A stretch of 34,401 nucleotides of DNA from an uncultured Anaerofilum sp. (GTDB lineage: Bacteria; Bacillota; Clostridia; Oscillospirales; Ruminococcaceae): positions 1 to 34,401 of the forward strand of contig CALWZD010000148.1 of the NCBI GenBank assembly GCA_944385945.1. Direction: 5' to 3'. The notes beneath the pieces were generated by a model. That model did no database searches. It was not told the DNA's origin and worked only from the letters and a program-made list of their open reading frames with translations. Both the position numbers and the translations under genes were made by a program. Shown in pieces: positions 15,937-23,348 of this stretch; position 1 is the stretch's first letter, and the number at the start of each line of letters is the position of its first letter.

Positions 15937-17289
15937 TTATCGAAAACTGGGATTCAATCCCAGTGGGTAACCTTTTGCGGTACGGTAACGTTCGTTGCTA
16001 CGGTAAAGCTGTTCCCCATCCAGCAAAACGGTCGTCTGGTTGGATTGCTGAAGTTGGTTTTGTTCTTTCATCAGTTCGACCATCGTTTGCAGCAAAGGGG
16101 TCAACTGTCCGACCTGCTCGGCTACCGTTTGGCGCAGCAGACTTTGCGGGGCAGCGATCTCGGGATTGCTGCCTGCACTGGAGTATTCTCCCAGCATTGC
16201 AAGGGTCGGTTGACGAATTACACCGCCATTTGCAAGCATGGGAATTTGCGGTGTCGGCAGATAGGGCAGATTGAATCCGATGCTTGCTCCGCCATATTTG
16301 GGGATCCAGCTTGGAATGGTCAAGCGGATACTGTTTATCGCACGCATTGCGGTATTGATGCCACCGATAAATCCGCTCAGTGCAGCATTTACCATTTGAA
16401 TAAGTGAATTCAGAACTCCCCGCCCCAGCGAAGAAATGGAACTCCACACACCTGAAAAGATAGTATATACGCCGTTCCAAGCGGTTGCCCATTGACCACT
16501 AAACACACCGGTAAGAAAATTACATACACCGGTAAGGGCTGTAAGACCACCCGATGCAAAATCAATCACTGCACCTACCAAAGAATAAAATCCGTTTGCA
16601 GTCGCCTGCAAAATAGAGGACAGGATGGGCGAAAATATGTTGCTGATGTTTTGCACAAAAGGGAAAAGGTAGTTGTTCCACAGTCCCCATATCAGTTGCC
16701 CCAATGTTCCAAGCAGTTGCCCGAAAGCGGTCAACAGTTGGGAAAAGTTTTGGTACAGCGGGGAAAGATGGTCGTTCCACAGATTTCCGATCAGCTGCTG
16801 CAAGCTTTGCCAGATTGGCTGTATGATCCCTTGGTGTAAACCTTGCCAAACTTGCGAAATAAAGCCGCTTGCCTGTTGCCACTGGTTTTTCAGTGTAGTG
16901 GTCAAGGTCTGCCACGTGGAGGACAGGAATCGTTCTACCTCCGCCCACTCGATGCCAAGCGCATCGCACAGGTTAACCCAGATAAGGCGTATCTGTTCCC
17001 CCATTTTTTGAAATGCGCTTGCTGCCTGCTGCGCAAGTCGATCCCATGCGCTCTGCTGTTCTGCCAACAAAAAAATGATGTATTTATTGGCATCCTCCAG
17101 ATACTTGACCGTTTCGTTCGCTTTTTTGCTGGCAGAAGATGTTTCCTCTTTTGCTTGCGAAGCCTGTGCCGAGATGATGTTCAATTCGTCTATGGCAAGT
17201 TTTTTGGTTGATTTTTTCACCTGTTCGGTCACAAGGTCGCCCACTCGTTCCAGCTGCTTTACTGCACGATTCAGTTCACCGTCCAGCAT
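15937..17289 (-). CDS. Short phage tail tape measure protein
   Basis: A 450-residue tape measure, which sets tail length and helps DNA ejection. Residues 1-80 are a coiled coil with the KKLAIDELNIIS motif typical of these proteins. About 80-300 are amphipathic and hydrophobic helices rich in Trp, and the C-terminus has the usual LPTPQIPMLANGGVIRQPTLAMLGE followed by NPEIAAP. Tape measures of similar phages often exceed 700 residues, and this one lacks most of the normal N-terminal part. At about 1.5 angstroms per residue the tail would be roughly 65-70 nm. GGAGG eight bases upstream of the ATG at 17289 fixes the start, which overlaps the previous gene. Confidence 0.9.
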   Translation of the reverse strand: MLDGELNRAVKQLERVGDLVTEQVKKSTKKLAIDELNIISAQASQAKEETSSASKKANETVKYLEDANKYIIFLLAEQQSAWDRLAQQAASAFQKMGEQIRLIWVNLCDALGIEWAEVERFLSSTWQTLTTTLKNQWQQASGFISQVWQGLHQGIIQPIWQSLQQLIGNLWNDHLSPLYQNFSQLLTAFGQLLGTLGQLIWGLWNNYLFPFVQNISNIFSPILSSILQATANGFYSLVGAVIDFASGGLTALTGVCNFLTGVFSGQWATAWNGVYTIFSGVWSSISSLGRGVLNSLIQMVNAALSGFIGGINTAMRAINSIRLTIPSWIPKYGGASIGFNLPYLPTPQIPMLANGGVIRQPTLAMLGEYSSAGSNPEIAAPQSLLRQTVAEQVGQLTPLLQTMVELMKEQNQLQQSNQTTVLLDGEQLYRSNERYRTAKGYPLGLNPSFR

Positions 17290-17677
17290 TCATTTCACCT
17301 CCCGTTCCGTACATTTGTTTAAACGCCATCTGCAAATTCTCCAGTGCTTTCTTTGCGTCGGTGCATCCACCCGCTTTTTGAGCCAGAAATTTTTGCCATT
17401 CCGCCCGAATTTTCTTTTGTTGGGCAGAAAATCGGCGAATAGTTTCGCTGTCCTGTTCCATACGCACCGCCACCACCTGTCCCAGTGGTGTTTGTGCATT
17501 CAATCCTGCCACCAGCATCGCCCAGTCTTTATATCGGATGCAGCCTTGCGCATAGGGCAGGATGCCATATTGTGCGGTAAGGCTCTGCTCGATGAGATCG
17601 CTGTCAAACTCCCAATCATACACTTGCGGCTGGTTTGGGAAATCGACCGCCTTGTTCTTTTCCTCCTGTGATGGCAT
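17276..17677 (-). CDS. Tail assembly chaperone, Gp15-like
   Basis: A 133-residue protein of the bacteriophage Gp15 type, recognisable from VYDWEFDSDLIEQSLTAQYGI (about residues 19-39) and the conserved Trp in KDWAML. It would act with the preceding protein as the second tail chaperone that loads tail tube subunits on the tape measure. The ATG at 17677 lies inside the upstream gene and has no good ribosome binding site ahead of it: an AGGAGG occurs just after it. Translation may therefore depend on coupling to, or a +1 frameshift from, the upstream gene. Its end overlaps the tape measure start by 14 bases. Confidence 0.82.
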   Translation of the reverse strand: MPSQEEKNKAVDFPNQPQVYDWEFDSDLIEQSLTAQYGILPYAQGCIRYKDWAMLVAGLNAQTPLGQVVAVRMEQDSETIRRFSAQQKKIRAEWQKFLAQKAGGCTDAKKALENLQMAFKQMYGTGGEMNAGR

Positions 17678-17930
17678 CTACAGCCATTTCGAACAGCTGC
17701 AAATATGCTCCAAAAGGCAGATCCATCTGTTCGATCTCCTCGTAGGCTGTTTCACCCAGTACCAAGCGCAGCACTTCTTCCATCTGCTGTTCGGTATCTT
17801 TTCCCTGCTGACGGGTCAGGCGCATTACTTTTTTCACGGTACTGGTTCGATCGTCGATGGGATAAATTTTTTCACCGATGCGGATCTCTGCTTTCGGCTC
17901 CAAAAACTGCTGATTTAGTGTGTACATCAT
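17616..17930 (-). CDS. Tail assembly chaperone, first partner
   Basis: A 104-residue acidic, mostly helical protein in the slot of the first tail assembly chaperone (lambda gpG equivalent), between the tail tube and Gp15-like genes. It shows MYTLNQQFLEPKAEIRIGEKIYPIDD, then two amphipathic helices (KDTEQQMEEVLRLVLGE and YLQLFEMAVDAI). The ATG at 17930 is preferred over one two codons upstream, because GGAG then sits eight bases away. The last 62 bases overlap the Gp15 gene in another frame, the arrangement often used for programmed frameshifting in siphovirus tails. Confidence 0.75.
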   Translation of the reverse strand: MMYTLNQQFLEPKAEIRIGEKIYPIDDRTSTVKKVMRLTRQQGKDTEQQMEEVLRLVLGETAYEEIEQMDLPFGAYLQLFEMAVDAITGGKEQGGRFPKPAASV

Positions 17931-17951
17931 TGTCATTTCTCCTTTGAAAGT

Positions 17952-17979
17952 GGCAGAGCTGCGATTTTGCAGCCCTGCC
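17952..17979 (-). terminator. Hairpin after the major tail tube gene
   Basis: An 11-base GC-rich stem (17952-17962 with 17969-17979, one G-U) and 6-base loop lie right after the tail tube stop codon. There is no U-tract on the minus strand, so this is more likely an mRNA 3'-protecting element than a full terminator, keeping tail tube message abundant relative to downstream genes. Confidence 0.5.
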
Positions 17980-17986
17980 GTGCTAT

Positions 17987-18433
17987 TTACTGTTGGGTAT
18001 AGGTGGGTTTGCCGTGGCTCATCAATTCGATCTCAAGCGCACCCACGTCCACTGCATCGCCGGTGCCGGGGTTAGTCACATTCACCACGCAATCACCGGT
18101 CAATTTATCGCCGTTGGGGAATCCCCATTCATAGGTGCTGTCACAGCTGCTACCGGTCATCCATGCACAGCGGGCGACGTAGTCGTTGCCCGGATCGCCG
18201 ATGCATCGCTTGCCCGACAGTTTAATGGTAAACCCTTTGCCGGTCATCATTCGTTTCACCCAGCCTTCGGCGTCCATGGGTGTCCACTCCTGCACCTGAC
18301 CGTCCATCTCGACGCTGAAAGTTTCCATTTCTGCGATGGGTACCAGATCGTCCGGTTCTCCTGTGCGTCCGTTGGGATTGATTTTAAATACGTTTTCAAA
18401 AACGGGAAAAACTCCACTGCTTCTTACGCTCAT
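17987..18433 (-). CDS. Major tail tube protein
   Basis: A 148-residue protein that would polymerise into the tail tube. The sequence (MSVRSSGVFPVFENVFKINPNG, then VPIAEMETFSVEMDGQVQEWTPMDAEGWVKRMMTGKGFTIKLSGKR) matches the phage tail tube pattern of beta strands with a long central loop, and it lies exactly where the tail tube gene is expected, ahead of the chaperones. AAAGGAGG precedes the ATG at 18433; a much longer in-frame extension upstream was rejected because it overlaps the neighbouring gene and lacks this site. Length is normal for a siphovirus tail tube. No tail sheath gene is present, which supports a siphovirus rather than a contractile tail. Confidence 0.85.
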   Translation of the reverse strand: MSVRSSGVFPVFENVFKINPNGRTGEPDDLVPIAEMETFSVEMDGQVQEWTPMDAEGWVKRMMTGKGFTIKLSGKRCIGDPGNDYVARCAWMTGSSCDSTYEWGFPNGDKLTGDCVVNVTNPGTGDAVDVGALEIELMSHGKPTYTQQ

Positions 18434-18444
18434 GATTTCCTCCT

Positions 18445-18909
18445 TTAATAACTGTTGGTTCGGGGTGCGTAGCTTCGCATCCCCTCGCACTCTACATGGC
18501 AAACGGCATTCCGAAACCATTTTGCATCCACGCATCGCACGGTCACAAGCCCGTCGTGTGTCTGTGGCACTAAATTTGCCCACTGGACACGGGTTTCGAC
18601 CGTAGGGCCTTGTCCATACAAGATTTTGTCGCCCGGTTGCAAGGTATAAAAGGGCTGTCGCTGCACAGCAGGCAAACGGTCAAAAGCAATCGGCTCCATC
18701 CACAAGGGGCGGGGGGCTGTGTTGGGAACGACCAGCAAAAATCCCCGTTCCAAACGGGTACCACTGGTAGTGGTGTCACGATTATCGGTGGAATCGAAGT
18801 ACACCCCTTGCAACAGCCGTTGTTCGCATTCAAAGTTTCCGTTCGGGTGATAGATGGCGTGGTAGACCGTTACGGTCTGTTCGCACAGACGATAAAGTTG
18901 CTGCATCAT
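18445..18909 (-). CDS. Head-tail joining / minor capsid protein
   Basis: A 154-residue protein with the neck position, between the connector-type ORF and the tail tube. It begins MMQQLYRLCEQTVTVYHAIYHPNGNFECEQRLLQGVYFDS and is predicted mostly beta. Similar proteins near the capsid genes of Firmicutes phages are annotated as minor capsid or head-closure proteins; I cannot tell stopper from tail terminator. The start at 18909 overlaps the previous stop (ATGA) with GGAGG ahead of it. A longer frame reaching 19023 has no site and was rejected. Confidence 0.72.
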   Translation of the reverse strand: MMQQLYRLCEQTVTVYHAIYHPNGNFECEQRLLQGVYFDSTDNRDTTTSGTRLERGFLLVVPNTAPRPLWMEPIAFDRLPAVQRQPFYTLQPGDKILYGQGPTVETRVQWANLVPQTHDGLVTVRCVDAKWFRNAVCHVECEGMRSYAPRTNSY

Positions 18910-19259
18910 CGTTCGCCTCCTTTTGCGCAACGGCAGATGTCCAAAAAGCCAGCCGCACGGCGCAGCAGTTCCTTTTCCTGTTGGGCAGGAGTCGCCGGAA
19001 ACTGTGGCAGAACACTGGTACAACTCACACTACCGATGCTCAATTTTTGGCTGATGTCGCCTTGCTTGATGCGTTCGATGTGGTAGATGCCCTCTGCAAT
19101 GGCGCATAGTGCCATCTGTTCCTGTTTTTCCTCACAAGGCTGTATATGGTAGAAACGTTTTGCTTTTTGCAGCCAATATCTTGCTTTTTGCATGGTGGGT
19201 TCAAAGTCGGATTCGGGGATCTCGTTTCCTTTATATTCGGTTCGATAAAAGCAATACAT
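18906..19259 (-). CDS. Head-tail connector (gp6-like) protein
   Basis: A 117-residue mainly helical protein immediately downstream of the capsid gene, where the adaptor that docks on the portal is usually encoded. The sequence shows a helical repeat pattern (ESDFEPTMQKARYWLQKAKRFY and EEKQEQMALCAIAEGIYHIERI) like gp6/gp15 adaptors. Its stop overlaps the next start. No catalytic motif is expected. The assignment is from position and fold type, so moderate. Confidence 0.72.
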   Translation of the reverse strand: MYCFYRTEYKGNEIPESDFEPTMQKARYWLQKAKRFYHIQPCEEKQEQMALCAIAEGIYHIERIKQGDISQKLSIGSVSCTSVLPQFPATPAQQEKELLRRAAGFLDICRCAKGGER

Positions 19260-19279
19260 TGCTTTTCCTCCCCTCTTGT

Positions 19280-20152
19280 TTATTCAGCCGACTTGTGGCT
19301 TGCATAAATGCCTTTGGTTTTGTTTTCGTAGACATCGGCGATGCCCACATTGCGGTAGCCGAATTTGTATGCATCGGCATCGGGGTTATTTTCGGGAGTG
19401 ATGATTTTGGGTGCAACGTGCTTTTCAAACTGGATTACTGCCCCTTTATGAACCGCCAAAAAGTTCAGCTGTGCGCCACCGGCATCTTTTTCAAAACCGC
19501 CTTGCTCCTCGCCGTCCTTGCCGGTTTTCTGCTTAACGGCGGTATAAAAGCGGGTGTGCGGAACACAAATGACCTGTGCAAAGCGATTCAATACCGCTTT
19601 GCTGGTGTCCAGATTCATATCTTCCAGCAGACCGAGCAAGGTCGGGGTGATAAAGAGGTAACGTTCTTCGGCAGGCACTTCTGCCTCGTCCATGGTCACA
19701 ACGGCGGTTCGCAGCGATTTCAGCACAGCTGCACCGTCCTGCAAGTCCTCCTGCACTTTGGTAACGCCCGATTTTTTACAGTAGCTTGCAAAGCGGAACG
19801 CATCCAATTCGGGTGCAACTTTTGTGCGGATGAACTCGCCCGCCAGCCGACCAAATGCGATGTTTGCGGTTTCCTCATCGTCCATGCGGTCGACCGAGAA
19901 CATTCTGCCACGGTCAAAATTGCATTTCACTGTTTCGTTGGTCAAGGTGACGTCGCCTTTGGCGTAACCGTCGTTGCGGTCGTAATCGCCCAAGCCCTGC
20001 AACTCAAGTTTGGGGATAATGAGTTCGTTTGCATTTGCACCCTGCTGCACCAGTTCGGGCGAACCGTCCAATACAGCGGTCAGGCAGGCGACCTGATAGA
20101 CCTCATCCAACATGGGAACGAATTTTTTTGCCAAAGTAATTGCATTTGCCAT
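19280..20152 (-). CDS. Major capsid protein
   Basis: A 290-residue capsid protein. It begins MANAITLAKKFVPMLDEVYQVACLTAVLDG, a pattern common to capsid proteins of Firmicutes siphoviruses that follow a GP20-type scaffold. Later it has FDRGRMFSVDRMDDEETANIAFGRLAGEFIRTKVAPELDAFRF, the long spine helix region of the HK97 fold. AAAAGGAGAG precedes the ATG at 20152. There is no separate protease gene, consistent with the unprocessed SPP1-type heads that rely on a scaffold. Confidence 0.9.
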   Translation of the reverse strand: MANAITLAKKFVPMLDEVYQVACLTAVLDGSPELVQQGANANELIIPKLELQGLGDYDRNDGYAKGDVTLTNETVKCNFDRGRMFSVDRMDDEETANIAFGRLAGEFIRTKVAPELDAFRFASYCKKSGVTKVQEDLQDGAAVLKSLRTAVVTMDEAEVPAEERYLFITPTLLGLLEDMNLDTSKAVLNRFAQVICVPHTRFYTAVKQKTGKDGEEQGGFEKDAGGAQLNFLAVHKGAVIQFEKHVAPKIITPENNPDADAYKFGYRNVGIADVYENKTKGIYASHKSAE

Positions 20153-20175
20153 TTTTCTCTCTCCTTTTCGATGAT

Positions 20176-20547
20176 TTACAGCGGCAGCCCAAATGCTGCA
20201 CGCAAAGCGGTGTGTGCGGTCTGTTCGGGAGGCTGTGCAGCAGTACCGGTCGCATACATAGTAGTAGCGGCGGTATCAAACAGATAGCTGCATTCTTTTT
20301 TCAGCTGTTCCAAAGCAGTGCGGATCGCCTGTTCGGGCTGGTCGCTTTTTTGCAGTTCTTCTACGTCCAGCAATGCTTTGATGGCTTTTTCGTTGCGTCC
20401 TTTTGCTTTGTAGATCTCAAGGCTGAGCATCGCCTCGAACTGCAAGTGTCGAAGTTCCTGTTGATGCTGCTGCTCCATCTGCAAAATTTGTTGTTGCAGC
20501 TGTTCAACGGTGGGCTGTGTGATAGATTCATTCGGTCGTTCGTTCAT
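20176..20547 (-). CDS. Scaffold protein, GP20-like
   Basis: A 123-residue Gln/Glu-rich coiled-coil protein just before the capsid gene. It shows a long heptad stretch (VEQLQQQILQMEQQHQQELRHLQFE, about 15-40) followed by YKAKGRNEKAIKALLDVEELQ, the hallmark of phage minor structural GP20 scaffolds, and an Ala-rich tail that probably binds the capsid protein. The ATG at 20547 has AAGGAGGAC ahead of it and lies within the end of the portal gene. It is shorter than typical GP20 proteins (about 180-200 aa). Confidence 0.82.
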   Translation of the reverse strand: MNERPNESITQPTVEQLQQQILQMEQQHQQELRHLQFEAMLSLEIYKAKGRNEKAIKALLDVEELQKSDQPEQAIRTALEQLKKECSYLFDTAATTMYATGTAAQPPEQTAHTALRAAFGLPL

Positions 20548-21883
20548 TTGTGTCCTCCTTGTTTGTTGTGGGCAAATACTGTCGGGCAATTTTTTCCTGT
20601 TGCTGCAAGGTGTCGCAGGGCAGACGGAAACGCTGTGCAAGTGCGATTTCGGGTTTCAGCATTCCCATCTGGACCATCTGAACGGTTTCCTGCCAGCGGC
20701 TCTCACTGGTGGACAAGACCCCGTCGCCCCAACAGAGCGAGATGTCTTTTTCAAAGTCGATGGTGCTGCTCTGGTGGATGGGATAAAGGGCCACAAGGCT
20801 GTTGCACACGGCTGTTGCCTGCTGCACGGCTCGTTCCCAGATTTGCTGGATCTCCCGAATGGTCAAGCTATAGTCGCCACTACTGCCGGTCACCTCGGTG
20901 GCGGTCAGCTGAAGCGAATCCGCTTCGCTCAGCAACCCACGTTTCAAACTCAGCAAGCTTTCCAGATTGCGCAGATATTCTTTTTTACGCTGCAAAAAGC
21001 TTTCGTGGCGCAGTGACGGCGAGTATACGGTAAGACCTGTTGATTGCGGATCATCGTCCAGACCCACGAACAACCCTTTTGGCAGCTGCAAATCGCCGTT
21101 GGGTCGCCGACGCAGCAGGTCTGCGGATGCAAACACACGGCTTTCGCCGTTTTCGAACTCTCGCCAGAGTTGCTTTTCGTTTCGGTTGATGGCGTGTATC
21201 AGCCCCACTGCCGGCGCATAGACACTCACACTGTCGCTGCTGGTGTCAACGCAGTTTTCCAACTGTGTCGACAATCGCACCAACCCCAGTCCCCCGATGC
21301 CTTGCAGCATCATTTGGGGCAACAAGCGGGCATATCGTTCGCAATGCGACAGCGGTACTTCTACCCCCATGCCGATTTGGGCACGGGTAGCAAACAGCCG
21401 ATTTTGAATGCGCACTCCTTCTGCCAGTTGGGTACGCCGTTCGATAAATGTGTATTTCCACCCTTTTTCCCAGAACTCATAGCCCGAAGCGAGATCGACC
21501 GCCTCCCCCCAATGATTACGTGCAAACACCGAAACACTGTCACGGCGCATCACTTCAAAGGCAAAGCTGTCGGCGGTGGGGATGGGTTTCAACCAAGCTT
21601 CTCCCCCGATCAAGGTCAGCTGCAACGCTTTTCGGCGCACCTGCCCCAAATGATCCAAAAATTTCTGTGCAAACGGTGTCTGCCCTTTCGCCTCGTATTC
21701 CCCAAAACAGGCACGGCTCAGTTTGCTTACGATTAGAACAGGCAATCTTTGGCAGGGGTCTTCCTGTTCTGTGGGCTGATCTTGAAAGTAAAGCTCGAAC
21801 CAATCGTCCAATGCTTGCTGCATGGCAGCACTGGTGCAGTCTTTCACTCCTTCAAACACCTGCCCCATTTCTCTACGGTTCAT
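20528..21883 (-). CDS. Phage portal protein, SPP1 gp6-like
   Basis: A 451-residue portal, the dodecameric ring through which DNA is packaged. Middle-region features include an ISxLSRACFGEYEA-like wing segment near residue 55-70, then SGYEFWEKGWKYTFIERRTQLAEGVRIQNRLF, and a helical C-terminus with LLSEADSLQLTATEVTGSSGDYSLTIREIQQIWERAV typical of SPP1-family portals. GGAGGAAA sits ahead of the ATG at 21883; a 64-codon upstream extension overlaps other genes and was rejected. It lies between the 68-aa ORF and the scaffold. The minor head protein (SPP1 gp7 type) usually found after the portal is missing. Confidence 0.9.
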   Translation of the reverse strand: MNRREMGQVFEGVKDCTSAAMQQALDDWFELYFQDQPTEQEDPCQRLPVLIVSKLSRACFGEYEAKGQTPFAQKFLDHLGQVRRKALQLTLIGGEAWLKPIPTADSFAFEVMRRDSVSVFARNHWGEAVDLASGYEFWEKGWKYTFIERRTQLAEGVRIQNRLFATRAQIGMGVEVPLSHCERYARLLPQMMLQGIGGLGLVRLSTQLENCVDTSSDSVSVYAPAVGLIHAINRNEKQLWREFENGESRVFASADLLRRRPNGDLQLPKGLFVGLDDDPQSTGLTVYSPSLRHESFLQRKKEYLRNLESLLSLKRGLLSEADSLQLTATEVTGSSGDYSLTIREIQQIWERAVQQATAVCNSLVALYPIHQSSTIDFEKDISLCWGDGVLSTSESRWQETVQMVQMGMLKPEIALAQRFRLPCDTLQQQEKIARQYLPTTNKEDTNERTTE

Positions 21884-22086
21884 TCTTTTCCTCCTGCTTG
21901 CAGATAGATTTTCGGGCGCATCCGCATTCCCTGCTCCATGCCGTCGATGTAGGCGTTCAGGCGTTCGATTTCCTGCTGACGCTTCAGTACACGGGCAGCC
22001 AGATGCTGAGTTGCCCGTTCCAGACGCAAGCGTACCCATTCGGGCAGCTGACGGGCAAGCAGGTGTTGTAGCCATTGTTTCATCAT
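21880..22086 (-). CDS. Small phage ORF between terminase and portal
   Basis: A 68-residue helical, positively charged protein (MMKQWLQHLLARQLPEWVRLRLERATQHL and onward) with no recognisable domain. GGAGGGG five to six bases before the ATG at 22086, and overlapping stops and starts on both sides, support it as a real gene. Short ORFs between large terminase and portal are common in such phages, but their function is generally unknown. Confidence 0.7.
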   Translation of the reverse strand: MMKQWLQHLLARQLPEWVRLRLERATQHLAARVLKRQQEIERLNAYIDGMEQGMRMRPKIYLQAGGKE

Positions 22087-23348
22087 TGTCCCCTCCTTCT
22101 CCAAATTTTGCTGGTGGCGTACCGCACAGCGTCGATGTGGTGGTTATTGTGATCGGGGTATCCCTCTAGGACTTCTCCATTTTGGCGATCTTTGCGATAT
22201 TCGTACTCAGAAAATTCCTTTGCTGTGTCGGGACATTTTTCGTTGTCGATCCATATGCAGGCAAGCCCTTGCAGCCACTTCATACCGGCAGACAAACTCC
22301 CCGGCCCTTTTTCGGCTTTTTGGCAGGGCAAGCCTTCTGCACGGTAGTCACCGCAACTTTTGGGTTCGGCAGAGTCGGCAACCAGCGACTCCTGCTTTTC
22401 GGGGTGCTGACAAACCCCACGCTGTTTCAAAAGGTTTGCGGTTTGTTGGTTGGTAGTGCGCACACGGGTCAGCTCGTCAAAGATATACAGGGTGTTCCGT
22501 GCTGCATCGTAGCTGCAAGCGTTGTATGCCCATGGGTCGGGATACCACCCCCAGTCTACTCCGTGCAAAATTCGTTCGAATTGCTCGGTGATGTTTGGGG
22601 GAATGGGATGGATCTTTAGATTGCCAAATACTGACGTTCCTGTACCGACCGCTTCGCCCAGATACTCGTGCTGATACTTTGCAGGATCTACTTTTTTCAG
22701 ATGTTCTGCATCCTGCAAGAACCGTTCTCCCAGCCATTGTTTGGGGGTAGTAAGGTAGGTCGAGTGATGCACTAGACGTCCGGGTTTTGTCTGCAATGCC
22801 CAGCGGTTGACCCAGTTGCGGGCACTGATGGGAGGATTGAAGCTTTTGATACACAGCGAGTAATCCCCACCTCGAAACAGCGATTGCTCAACATTGCGGA
22901 TTTCTTCTTCTCCTGCAAACTGATCCAGTTCTTCGAACCAAACGATGCCGACATAACCAAACGGCAGTTTGATACTTTTCAGCTTTCCGGCATCGTCCAA
23001 ACCGAAAAACAAGATTTTTTGTCCGGTCTTTCGGTAGGTGATTTCCATGGGGCTGATGGTAGCACGAAAAGCTGCATCTTTTCCCAGTGCGCTGATTGCC
23101 CAACACAGCTGCGCAAACACACTTGTGCGCAAGGTTCCGGCTACCTTTCGCAGTACCACCGCATGGCATTGCGGACGGCACATCAGCTGCATCAAAAGTT
23201 CCAATGCAGCATAGCTGCTTTTGGTGCTTCCACGCCCACCTTTCAGCACGATCTCTTTCACCTGCTGCGCACGTACCTGCTTATGTACGTTCCAGAATGC
23301 CGGCGAAAGCAAACTGCTTAATTGGATGGATTGTTTTTCAGATGTCAT
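22083..23348 (-). CDS. Phage terminase large subunit, PBSX/SPP1 type
   Basis: TerL pumps and cuts DNA into the empty head. The 421-residue protein has the ATPase Walker A GGRGSTKSS (37-45) and Walker B VGIVWFEE (133-140, catalytic Glu139 or 140). In the nuclease domain the metal-binding acidic residues are present: D265 (GVDWGW), D325 (VADSAEPKS) and D406 (NHHIDAVRYA). All catalytic positions are intact, so the motor could work. The type is the PBSX/headful group. The start at 23348 overlaps the small terminase gene by 11 bases. Confidence 0.95.
   Translation of the reverse strand: MTSEKQSIQLSSLLSPAFWNVHKQVRAQQVKEIVLKGGRGSTKSSYAALELLMQLMCRPQCHAVVLRKVAGTLRTSVFAQLCWAISALGKDAAFRATISPMEITYRKTGQKILFFGLDDAGKLKSIKLPFGYVGIVWFEELDQFAGEEEIRNVEQSLFRGGDYSLCIKSFNPPISARNWVNRWALQTKPGRLVHHSTYLTTPKQWLGERFLQDAEHLKKVDPAKYQHEYLGEAVGTGTSVFGNLKIHPIPPNITEQFERILHGVDWGWYPDPWAYNACSYDAARNTLYIFDELTRVRTTNQQTANLLKQRGVCQHPEKQESLVADSAEPKSCGDYRAEGLPCQKAEKGPGSLSAGMKWLQGLACIWIDNEKCPDTAKEFSEYEYRKDRQNGEVLEGYPDHNNHHIDAVRYATSKIWRRRGQ

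Noticed and set aside
19109..20287. A 392-codon open frame opposite the capsid gene
   Set aside because: Antisense shadow of the major capsid and neighbours, with no start signal and unnatural Phe/Cys/Gly-rich composition.
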